Shown here piece after piece: positions 1-5,219 of a DNA stretch of 5,219 nt. Source of the DNA: Phycisphaerales bacterium (GTDB lineage Bacteria; Planctomycetota; Phycisphaerae; Sedimentisphaerales; Anaerobacaceae); NCBI GenBank assembly GCA_003533825.1, contig DQCG01000726.1:1-5219 (forward strand), read 5' to 3'. The first letter of the stretch is position 1, and each line of letters opens with the position of its first letter. The notes beneath the pieces are model-generated. The model was not told the DNA's origin, did not search any database, and saw only the letters and a program-made list of their open reading frames with translations. A program made the translations under genes and the position numbers.

Positions 1-87
1 CGCCATACGCCGGTAAGAGCGCTTGATATCATCGGCGGAAGCCGTCTTGCCTACGCCCAAAACTTCATAGTAATCCCGTTTGGCCAT
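1..87 (-). CDS. dnaJ: DnaJ (Hsp40) co-chaperone, N-terminal fragment
   Basis: Only the first 29 codons are in the window; the rest lies beyond the left edge. The translation begins MAKRDYYEVLGV, followed by a basic helix with KRSYRRMA. This is the start of a J domain: helix I (DYYEVLGV) and the first part of helix II, with the loop residues ASADDIK between them. The HPD motif that stimulates DnaK ATPase would come later and cannot be checked. DnaJ delivers unfolded clients to DnaK in the cytoplasm. Full-length DnaJ versus a shorter J-domain protein (CbpA-like) cannot be told apart here, although the MAKRDYYEVLGV opening and the chaperonin neighbours favour DnaJ. There is no recognisable Shine-Dalgarno upstream of the ATG: the leader is a heptamer repeat array ending one base before the start codon. 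Confidence 0.85.
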   Translation of the reverse strand, partial: MAKRDYYEVLGVGKTASADDIKRSYRRMA

Positions 88-88
88 A

Positions 89-130
89 ATTTCGTATTGC
101 GTCGCGCGTATCGCGTATTGCGTATTAGGT
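89..130 (-). repeat. Degenerate heptamer array, downstream side of the four-helix gene
   Basis: Six consecutive 7-base units fill this stretch without gaps. Read on the minus strand the consensus is ACGCAAT. Two units are exact (96-102 and 117-123, seen as ATTGCGT on the plus strand); the others are variants such as ACGCGAT, ACGCGCG, ACGAAAT and ACCTAAT. The array starts inside the stop codon of the four-helix gene (base 130) and ends one base before the dnaJ ATG. It is the inverted counterpart of the array at 503-537: plus-strand GCGTATTGCGT at 113-123 is the exact reverse complement of bases 503-513. Confidence 0.85.
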
Positions 131-489
131 TAAAGTTTCTTTAGTAAGTTTGAGATCATCCGGCAGATATGGTCTAACCTTTCGAGTATCATGGCTTCCT
201 TGTCCTCAGAAATGTACTCCAATTCTTTTGCTATTGTTGTCTGTGTTTCCAATTCTGCGCAGCTTCCTAAGGATACGTATAAAAATTGCTTGTATTCCTT
301 GTTGTGATATCGCCTGAAACCTTCTGCCACATTCGAAGGTATGGAAATACCTGCTCGCCTCATTTGACTCACTAAACCATAAACTTCCTGTTTTGGAAAC
401 TGCTCCGTCAACTTGTACACATCCTTCACCAACTGGATGCTTGCTTTCCAGATGTCCAAATCCCGGTATGTTCTTATTTTTCCGGCCAT
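130..489 (-). CDS. Four-helix bundle protein, S23/23S rRNA intervening-sequence (IVP) family
   Basis: This is a small protein of 119 residues from the ATG at 487-489, the usual size for the family. Its hallmarks are clear: an N-terminal YRDLDIWKAS segment (residues 8-17), helix 1 running to about residue 30, the conserved QMRRAGISIPSNVAEG block (42-57) starting helix 2, FLYVSLGSCAELETQ (69-83) in helix 3, and a basic leucine-rich final helix to the LLKKL terminus. Relatives are encoded in 23S rRNA intervening sequences, and the Avd accessory protein of diversity-generating retroelements has the same fold. The biochemical role is poorly defined; basic pentamers that bind nucleic acid are known for Avd. 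The frame stays open upstream to a GTG (502-504) and a TTG (520-522), but that extension would be translated from repeat sequence, so I chose the ATG. The ribosome site is weak, with GAGG almost touching the ATG. Confidence 0.9.
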   Translation of the reverse strand: MAGKIRTYRDLDIWKASIQLVKDVYKLTEQFPKQEVYGLVSQMRRAGISIPSNVAEGFRRYHNKEYKQFLYVSLGSCAELETQTTIAKELEYISEDKEAMILERLDHICRMISNLLKKL

Positions 490-502
490 ACCTCGTTTTT
501 CC

Positions 503-537
503 ACGCAATACGCATCACACAATACGCACGACGAGTT
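503..537 (+). repeat. Degenerate heptamer array, upstream side of the four-helix gene
   Basis: Five consecutive 7-base units read on the plus strand, beginning with an exact ACGCAAT (503-509) and followed by variants ACGCATC, ACACAAT, ACGCACG and ACGAGTT. The last unit ends at the base before the groEL1 stop codon (538-540, CTA on the plus strand). The orientation is opposite to the array at 89-130. Paired in register, the two arrays give 24 Watson-Crick matches out of 35 positions plus four G-U pairs, with the innermost 12 positions continuous (11 Watson-Crick and one G-U). Confidence 0.85.
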
Positions 538-2151
538 CTATCTTACTGACCCTGATATCGGCTCTTCGTCCTTGTCTTTCAACTCTGTCACCAACACATT
601 GGTCGTCAGCATCAGTCCTGCCACCGAGGCGGCCATTTCCAGTGCGGTCCGGGCAACTTTTGCCGGATCGATAATTCCGGCCTTGAACATATCTACGAAC
701 TGGCCGGTATTTGCATCATACCCGATTTTCCTGCCCTTTTTTAGAAGTTGAGCGACAATCACATCGCCCTTCTCGCCGCAGTTTTCAACGATTTGATTCG
801 TGGGAGATTTAAGAGCTTCTATAACAATATCGAAGCCGATTTTCTCATCGCCCCTGGCTTTGGTTCTGGCCTTTTCCACATCGGCAATAGCGCGCAGGAA
901 AACAATACCGCCGCCTGCGACAACTCCCTGCTCGGCTGCGGCTCTTGTGGCATGCAGCGCATCATCCAGCAGATCCTTGCGTTCCTTCATTTCCGCTTCG
1001 GTTGCGGCGCCGGCTTTGATAACGGCAACGCCGCCTGTAAGCTTTGCCAGACGCTCCTGCAATTTTTCGCGGTCGTAGTCACTGGTTGTCTTTTCGATCT
1101 GATTGCGAATTTGATCGCAGCGGGCGGTAACGTCTTTCTTCTTGCCGGCTCCTTCGATGATCGTAGTCGCTTCCTTGTCCACGACGATTTTCTTCGCCTG
1201 GCCCAACTGCGCCAGTTCGACGCTTTCGAGCTTGATACCCAGGTCTTCTGTGATAACCTGTCCGCCGGTCGAGATGCCGATATCAGCCAGCATCGCTTTC
1301 CTGCGATCGCCAAAGCCCGGAGCTTTTACCGCGCAGACTCTTAATACACCCTGCAGGCGGTTAATGACGAGAGCCGCCAATGCCTCGCCCTCGACGTCTT
1401 CGGCGATAATCAAGAGCGGCTTGCCTACCTGGGCAACCTTCTCAAGCAGCGGGATAAGCTCGCGGACGTTCGATATTTTCTTTTCCTGCAGCAGAATATA
1501 GACATCTTCGAGAACTGCTTCGAGCGTATCGGCGTTGGTCATAAAGTATGGTGACAAATACCCTTTCTCGAACTGCATACCTTCGACGACGTGCAGCTCG
1601 GTCTCCATCCCCTTGCCCTCTTCGACCTCGATGACACCTTCTCTGCCAACCGCGTCCATGGCGTCAGCGAGCTTTTCCCCGACTTCCGAATCGTTGTTCG
1701 CACTGATTGTCGCCACCTTTGCAATGTCGTCGTGGCCTTTCACGGGAATGCTGACCGACTGGATGAAATTCGACGCTGTTTCCGCAGCCTTGCTGATTCC
1801 GCGCTGAATGGCCATCGGATTTGCTCCGGCCGTAACGTGCCTTAAGCCACCTGTATAGATTGCTTCGGCCAGAACAGTCGAAGTTGTCGTACCGTCCCCG
1901 ACGACGTCCGAGGTCTTGCTGGCGACCTCATTGACCATCTTTGCGCCCATGTTCTTGAACGGTTCAGGAAGCTCTATCTCCTTACTGACGGAAACGCCGT
2001 CCTTCGTCACCTTCGGGGAGCCCCAGCTTTTCTGGAGGATAACGTTCTTGCCGGTCGGTCCGAGTGTAACCTTTACTGCTTCAGCTAATTGCGACAGGCC
2101 GTCTTTGAGCTGAGCTCGTGCCGTATCGTCAAACATTAATTGTTTTGCCAT
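538..2151 (-). CDS. groEL: 60 kDa chaperonin GroEL, paralogue 1 (no GGM tail)
   Basis: This complete 537-residue protein is near normal GroEL length. It forms the double-ring ATPase cage that folds proteins in the cytoplasm with GroES. Visible landmarks are VTLGPTGKNV (28-37) and DGVSV (51-55) with the nucleotide-site aspartate D51; GDGTTT (85-90); the apical substrate-binding strand GYLSPYF (197-203); the KAPGFGDRRKAML block (276-288); and D397 in DDALHATRAA, matching the catalytic D398 of E. coli. GGG at 413-415 and a C-terminal equatorial domain follow. Two things are odd. In the classical GroEL signature the segment reads AAAEQGVVAGGG, with Q where the pattern has E. The C terminus ends EEPISGSVR instead of a GGM-rich tail. 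The gene starts 76 bp after groES with a good AGAGGA site, so the two are probably translated from one mRNA. Its stop codon directly abuts the heptamer array. Confidence 0.96.
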   Translation of the reverse strand: MAKQLMFDDTARAQLKDGLSQLAEAVKVTLGPTGKNVILQKSWGSPKVTKDGVSVSKEIELPEPFKNMGAKMVNEVASKTSDVVGDGTTTSTVLAEAIYTGGLRHVTAGANPMAIQRGISKAAETASNFIQSVSIPVKGHDDIAKVATISANNDSEVGEKLADAMDAVGREGVIEVEEGKGMETELHVVEGMQFEKGYLSPYFMTNADTLEAVLEDVYILLQEKKISNVRELIPLLEKVAQVGKPLLIIAEDVEGEALAALVINRLQGVLRVCAVKAPGFGDRRKAMLADIGISTGGQVITEDLGIKLESVELAQLGQAKKIVVDKEATTIIEGAGKKKDVTARCDQIRNQIEKTTSDYDREKLQERLAKLTGGVAVIKAGAATEAEMKERKDLLDDALHATRAAAEQGVVAGGGIVFLRAIADVEKARTKARGDEKIGFDIVIEALKSPTNQIVENCGEKGDVIVAQLLKKGRKIGYDANTGQFVDMFKAGIIDPAKVARTALEMAASVAGLMLTTNVLVTELKDKDEEPISGSVR

Positions 2152-2157
2152 TTTTAT

Positions 2158-2165
2158 TTCCTCTT
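2158..2165 (-). promoter_or_regulatory. Ribosome binding site of groEL1
   Basis: The minus strand reads AAGAGGAA followed by an A/T-only spacer to the ATG at 2149-2151. The spacing is normal and supports this start codon. The rest of the 76 bp groES-groEL1 gap (2152-2227) is A/T-rich and has no convincing hairpin or terminator. Confidence 0.75.
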
Positions 2166-2227
2166 ATCAATTATTTACTATTATCGTTTTGCCCTATCCT
2201 TTGTGCATCCGACTCTAACTGAATCTG

Positions 2228-2518
2228 TTATTTCTCAACTATTCCGAGAACATCACTTTCTCTGAGAATGACATACTTTTCTCCGTCGATTTCGACGTCG
2301 CTGCCGATATATTTCGCGTATATCACTTCATCTTTTTTCTTTACCGACATCTTGGCTCGTTTGCCGTCATCGAGCAATTTGCCCGGTCCGGTAGCTACTA
2401 TCTTACCAATCTGCGGTTTTTCCTTTGCGGTTTCCGGCAGAATGATCCCGCCGGTCGTCTTTTCTTCAGCGTCCATTTGTTTGATAACAATTCTATCATC
2501 CAGAGGTTTAAGTTTCAT
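2228..2518 (-). CDS. groES: 10 kDa co-chaperonin GroES
   Basis: This complete 96-residue protein has the typical GroES length. It is the heptameric lid that closes the GroEL chamber in an ATP-dependent cycle. The N terminus MKLKPLDDRIVIK is characteristic. The mobile loop (about 17-34) carries the GGIILP segment whose hydrophobic residues contact the GroEL apical domain. The core contains GKIVATGPGK (38-47), and the protein closes with DVLGIVEK. The start is fixed by an AAGGAG site six bases upstream. It sits 44 bp behind the fucosidase gene and 76 bp before groEL1, the usual groES-groEL order. No CIRCE operator is seen in front of it, and the sequence immediately upstream is the 3' end of the fucosidase gene, so it either reads through from upstream or has a promoter inside that gene. 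Confidence 0.97.
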   Translation of the reverse strand: MKLKPLDDRIVIKQMDAEEKTTGGIILPETAKEKPQIGKIVATGPGKLLDDGKRAKMSVKKKDEVIYAKYIGSDVEIDGEKYVILRESDVLGIVEK

Positions 2519-2524
2519 AACTCA

Positions 2525-2530
2525 CTCCTT
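2525..2530 (-). promoter_or_regulatory. Ribosome binding site of groES
   Basis: A strong AAGGAG on the minus strand lies six bases before the groES ATG (2516-2518), which decides the start. The remainder of the 44 bp gap (2519-2562) shows no terminator. Confidence 0.85.
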
Positions 2531-2562
2531 ATCTATTTCGTTTCCACTTATTGATTATTCAA

Positions 2563-3996
2563 CTATTTTTCAATTTCCAGCACGACAACTGAATTAACCG
2601 GATCCGGCGCTTCAGCCGGCACCGTAACAGTGATCTTATCCTTATCTTCACGCGTCACGAGCAGCCTGGCGCGCTTCTTATCAGCCAGCAGGTAAGCCTT
2701 CTTAACCTTGTTTTTGAGGCCTGGAACCTGGAGTTTTGTATTTGCCGGCCAATCGAAGACGTGCAGATACAGCTTGCCGGGCTTTGCGGTGCACCGGCCC
2801 CAGGGAACCTCGCCGAGCGGGCTGGCCATAGTTCCGTAAATGCTCTCACTGTTGAGATTCATCCATTCACCGATGGCGGCCAGGCGTTCGACACTGGGAC
2901 CGGGTATAAGGCCCTCAGCGGTCGGCCCGACGTTCAGCAGGAAGTTGCCGCCCTTGCTGGCAATATCCGCCAGCTTGCGAAGTAAATCCTCACGCGATTT
3001 CCAATTATTGTCGTAGGACTTGTATCCCCACGTATTGTTCATGGTCATACAGGTTTCCCAGTCGACGCCCGGCAAACCGGTCGCGGGTATCTCCTGCTCG
3101 GGCGTTCCGTAGTCGCCGGCAAATTCGTCGCTCTTGCTGAGACCACGCATCCCCTGCCGCCCGTTGCCTACGCGGTTGTTGACAATAATATCAGGCTGGA
3201 GGCTAAGGCAGTAATAAAACATATCCCAGCCCATTTCCCTGGTCCAGTCCTTAATCCATTCGCCGTCGAACCACATTATTCCAAGCGGGCCGTAATTCTC
3301 GACTAATTCTTTCAACTGGCCCTTCAGATAGTACTCGACGTACCGGCCAAAATTCGGATTGGATTTGCTCGTATCGTTATATTTCGGATAGAACGGCGCC
3401 TGCGCATCGGGATGGTGCCAGTCCATTATCGAGTGATAGAAGCACAGTCTGATTCCCTGCTTTCGGCATTCGACGGCCAGTTCGCCCAGGATATCACGCT
3501 TGAACGGTGTGGCATCCATTACATCATAGTCGGTATATTTCGTATCCCAGAGGCAAAAGCCGTCATGATGCTTGCTGGTAATAACGATATACTTCATTCC
3601 TGCATTTTTTGCGATTTGTACCCACTGTTCGGCGTCGAACTTGACCGGGTTAAACTGCTTGGCGAGCGGTTCGTATTCCGATACGGGTATCTTAGCCCGC
3701 TCCATAATCCACTCACCGATACCCGGCACTTTTTCGCCCTTCCATTCGCCGGCTGGCACTGCATAAAGACCCCAGTGAATGAACATCCCGAACCTTGCCT
3801 GGCGCCACCATCCTATACGTTCGTCCTTGCACAGCAAGTTTTTACTGCTGGGCGCTTTGAGAACAGTGATTTTGGTTTCTTCCTGCCGACACCCCGCAAT
3901 CAATAGCACGCATATCGCTGCGACCATGATTGCCGGGTACATCACGCTCTTGATTGTTCCAGTACTGAAACGTAACCGGCTTATTTTCTCGTTCAT
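2563..3996 (-). CDS. Alpha-L-fucosidase, GH29 family, predicted lipoprotein
   Basis: This 477-residue glycoside hydrolase should release L-fucose from fucosylated glycans outside the cytoplasm. The N terminus is a lipoprotein signal: basic residues K4, R7, R9 and K16, a hydrophobic stretch at about 20-34, and the lipobox IAGC with lipidated Cys36. The catalytic (beta/alpha)8 domain follows: RFGMFIHWG (68-76), SKHHDGF (141-147), and IMWFDGEW (240-247), in which D244 is the expected nucleophile. E300 in YGTPEQE is the likely acid/base by position, though this residue varies between GH29 subfamilies. NFLLNVGPTAEG (351-362) is a further family hallmark. A short beta-sandwich domain runs from about 395 to the end. 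The length is normal. The start is supported by AAGGA 7 bases upstream. The gene lies between groEL2 and groES on the same strand, an unusual place for a sugar-degrading enzyme. No transporter or other fucose gene is in view. Confidence 0.93.
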   Translation of the reverse strand: MNEKISRLRFSTGTIKSVMYPAIMVAAICVLLIAGCRQEETKITVLKAPSSKNLLCKDERIGWWRQARFGMFIHWGLYAVPAGEWKGEKVPGIGEWIMERAKIPVSEYEPLAKQFNPVKFDAEQWVQIAKNAGMKYIVITSKHHDGFCLWDTKYTDYDVMDATPFKRDILGELAVECRKQGIRLCFYHSIMDWHHPDAQAPFYPKYNDTSKSNPNFGRYVEYYLKGQLKELVENYGPLGIMWFDGEWIKDWTREMGWDMFYYCLSLQPDIIVNNRVGNGRQGMRGLSKSDEFAGDYGTPEQEIPATGLPGVDWETCMTMNNTWGYKSYDNNWKSREDLLRKLADIASKGGNFLLNVGPTAEGLIPGPSVERLAAIGEWMNLNSESIYGTMASPLGEVPWGRCTAKPGKLYLHVFDWPANTKLQVPGLKNKVKKAYLLADKKRARLLVTREDKDKITVTVPAEAPDPVNSVVVLEIEK

Positions 3997-4003
3997 TTTT
4001 GCA

Positions 4004-4008
4004 TCCTT
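4004..4008 (-). promoter_or_regulatory. Ribosome binding site of the fucosidase gene
   Basis: AAGGA on the minus strand lies 7 bases upstream of the ATG at 3994-3996, supporting the full signal-peptide start rather than the internal Met19. The rest of the 62 bp gap to groEL2 (3997-4058) shows no evident terminator or promoter. Confidence 0.65.
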
Positions 4009-4058
4009 GTTCTATTTAACATTTTTCTGCAAAGGCAAAATTAAGTGGCGTCGAAGGC

Positions 4059-5219
4059 TTACATCATGCCGCCCATACCACCCATACCGCCCATTCCGCC
4101 CATTCCGCCCATGCCGTCCATACCCGGACCTCCGGGACCACCGGCCGGCATTTCCGGCGTATCTGACGGTTTTTCGGTAACAAGGCAATCCGTCGTCAAA
4201 AGCAGCCCGGCGATACTCACGGCGTTCTGAAGGGCAATGCGGGTAACCTTTGCCGGATCAAGAATACCGGCTTCCAGAAGGTTCTCGTATTTATCCGTGT
4301 TGGCGTTATAGCCGAAGCCGCCTTTGCCTTCCATTACAGTATTTACCACAAGATTCGGAGTTGTCCCGGCGTTGTATGCGATACAGTAACAGGGCATTGA
4401 TAACGCCTTTTTCAGGATATCGGCACCGGTTTGCTCGTCGCCTTCGAGTTTCAATTTCTCCACGACACCGATACAGCGGATCAGAGCCACACCACCGCCC
4501 GGCACGATTCCCTCTTCAATCGCCGCCCTTGTTGCATGCAGGGCATCTTCGATTCGGGCTTTTCTCTCTTTCATTTCCGCTTCGGTTGCCGCCCCGACAT
4601 TAATCTGGGCGACGCCTCCGGTAAGCTTGGCTAACCGTTCCTGCAGCTTCTCGCGGTCATAATCACTGGTTGTAATTTCAACTTCATCTCTGATCTGCTT
4701 GATTCTGCCCTTGATGGCTTCCTGGCTGCCTGCTCCTTCTACGATGATTGTGTTGTCGTTGTCGATAGTCACCTTTTTGGCCTGGCCGAGCTGTTTGATG
4801 CTGATGTTCTCCATCTCGATTCCGAGGTCTTTGTAAATCGGATCAGCCCCTGTTAGGACCGCTATATCCTGCAGCATTGCCTTTCTGCGGTCGCCGTAGC
4901 CGGGAGCCTTTACAGCCGCCACCGCCAGGATGCCCCTGAGTTTGTTCACAACCAGAGTCGCTAACGCTTCGCTTTCGACATCTTCGGCAATGATCAGCAG
5001 CGGCTTCTTGGCCTTCGCTACCTTCTCAAGCAGCGGCACGAGCTTGGCCACATTGCTGATTTTATCCTCGTAAACGAGGATGAATGGCTTTGACAGCTCG
5101 CAGACCATATTATCGGTGTCGGTCGCGAAATGCGGCGACAGATAGCCTCGGTCGAACTGCATACCCTCGACGAACTCTACGGTTGTCTCGAAACTCTTGC
5201 CCTCTTCAACAGTGATAAC
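4059..5219 (-). CDS. groEL: 60 kDa chaperonin GroEL, paralogue 2, C-terminal two thirds
   Basis: The frame is open to the right edge, so the gene is 5'-truncated by the window and the Met at 5160-5162 is internal. The 386 residues present begin at a position equivalent to about residue 173 of the neighbouring GroEL1. They cover most of the apical domain, with GYLSPHF and KAPGYGDRRKAML, and the second intermediate and equatorial segments. The catalytic aspartate is in EDALHATRAA, and AAIEEGIVPGGG matches the classical GroEL signature. The protein ends in a methionine/glycine tail with five GGM units, as in housekeeping GroELs. Departures from the usual sequence are a His in place of the second Tyr of SPYF, and PCYCIAYNAG where most GroELs have a P-x-R-Q-I-x-x-N-A-G segment. 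It shares long identical blocks with GroEL1, for example SDYDREKLQERLAKLTGG. Whether a groES precedes it is outside the window. Confidence 0.95.
   Translation of the reverse strand, partial: VITVEEGKSFETTVEFVEGMQFDRGYLSPHFATDTDNMVCELSKPFILVYEDKISNVAKLVPLLEKVAKAKKPLLIIAEDVESEALATLVVNKLRGILAVAAVKAPGYGDRRKAMLQDIAVLTGADPIYKDLGIEMENISIKQLGQAKKVTIDNDNTIIVEGAGSQEAIKGRIKQIRDEVEITTSDYDREKLQERLAKLTGGVAQINVGAATEAEMKERKARIEDALHATRAAIEEGIVPGGGVALIRCIGVVEKLKLEGDEQTGADILKKALSMPCYCIAYNAGTTPNLVVNTVMEGKGGFGYNANTDKYENLLEAGILDPAKVTRIALQNAVSIAGLLLTTDCLVTEKPSDTPEMPAGGPGGPGMDGMGGMGGMGGMGGMGGMM
4065..4109 (-). repeat. Nine-base repeat encoding the GGM tail of GroEL2
   Basis: Five in-frame 9-base units encode Gly-Gly-Met, followed by a final Met and the TAA stop. 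The glycine codons vary in third position (GGC, GGT, GGA), so the repeat is kept at protein level rather than being a fresh DNA slippage product. In GroEL such flexible tails line the bottom of the folding cavity. Confidence 0.85.

Larger units (their letters stand above)
89..537 (-). mobile_element. Putative element: four-helix-bundle gene bounded by inverted heptamer arrays
   Basis: This composite consists of the small S23/IVP-family gene plus the two inverted heptamer arrays that bracket it. It occupies essentially the whole groEL1-dnaJ gap, from one base outside the groEL1 stop codon (538-540) to one base outside the dnaJ start codon (85-87). Its gene is clearly lower in GC than its neighbours (99 of 240 bases at 181-420, about 41%, against 33 of 60 in each of two sampled groEL1 lines). 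These features suggest a discrete inserted unit. No transposase, integrase or reverse transcriptase is encoded and no target-site duplication can be identified. Mobility is therefore inferred, and any movement would need a trans-acting or RNA-based mechanism. Confidence 0.4.

Noticed and set aside
490..522. N-terminal extension of the four-helix protein from GTG at 502-504 or TTG at 520-522.
   Set aside because: The extra residues would be translated partly from the heptamer array and lie before the usual family start, and no ribosome site precedes either codon.
89..537. Short repeats as a CRISPR array, or the four-helix gene as part of a diversity-generating retroelement.
   Set aside because: The units are 7 bases in direct tandem with no spacers, so this is not CRISPR. 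No reverse transcriptase or template/variable repeat pair is present, and the protein matches the general S23/IVP type rather than specifically Avd.
748..1344. Long plus-strand open frame opposite groEL1 (198 codons), and similar plus-strand frames at 3412-3906 and 3779-4180.
   Set aside because: They are antisense shadows of clear groEL and fucosidase genes, with no family resemblance and no ribosome sites.
2152..2562. CIRCE/HrcA operator or a rho-independent terminator around groES.
   Set aside because: No TTAGCACTC-N9-GAGTGCTAA-like inverted repeat and no GC hairpin followed by a T run could be found in either gap beside groES.
4045..4230. Plus-strand frame encoding proline/isoleucine repeats.
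   Set aside because: It is the antisense reading of the GGM codons of GroEL2; the minus-strand product is a clear GroEL C terminus.
5160..5162. ATG as the true start of groEL2.
   Set aside because: The frame continues without a stop for 19 more codons to the window edge, and that sequence (VITVEEGKSFE...) is normal GroEL apical-domain sequence, so the gene is cut by the window.

Overview
The window is a chaperone gene cluster on the minus strand. In transcription order (right to left) it reads: a groEL paralogue cut by the right edge (groEL2), a secreted GH29 alpha-L-fucosidase lipoprotein, groES, a second complete groEL (groEL1), a small four-helix-bundle (S23/IVP family) gene flanked by inverted heptamer arrays, and the first 29 codons of dnaJ cut by the left edge. 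All six genes share one strand. The gaps are short: 62 bp between groEL2 and the fucosidase, 44 bp between the fucosidase and groES, 76 bp between groES and groEL1, and tens of bases on each side of the small gene. I see no clear rho-independent terminator and no CIRCE-type operator, so co-transcription is plausible but not shown. No gene-free stretch exceeds 300 bases.

The host is most likely a Gram-negative-type, polysaccharide-degrading bacterium. The combination of two diverged GroEL paralogues, a GH29 enzyme with a lipobox and an S23-family four-helix protein would fit Planctomycetota (Phycisphaerae/Sedimentisphaerales-like) or a related PVC lineage. This is inference from gene content only. 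Sampled stretches of the groEL1 gene are about 55% GC, while the small four-helix gene is about 41% GC.

GroES and GroEL1 form a classical chaperonin pair, and DnaJ would act upstream of it in folding. GroEL2 carries the usual GGM-rich C-terminal tail, whereas GroEL1, the copy next to groES, lacks it. The fucosidase has no obvious functional link to the chaperones.

The most notable structure is at 89-537. A compositionally distinct four-helix-bundle gene sits between two degenerate arrays of the heptamer ACGCAAT, in opposite orientation. They fit exactly between the groEL1 stop codon and the dnaJ start codon. The arrays pair in register, which would put the gene in the loop of a long stem. 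This resembles the organisation of 23S rRNA intervening sequences, which encode relatives of this protein, but here it lies in a protein-coding operon. It may be a small mobile or RNA-processed element.
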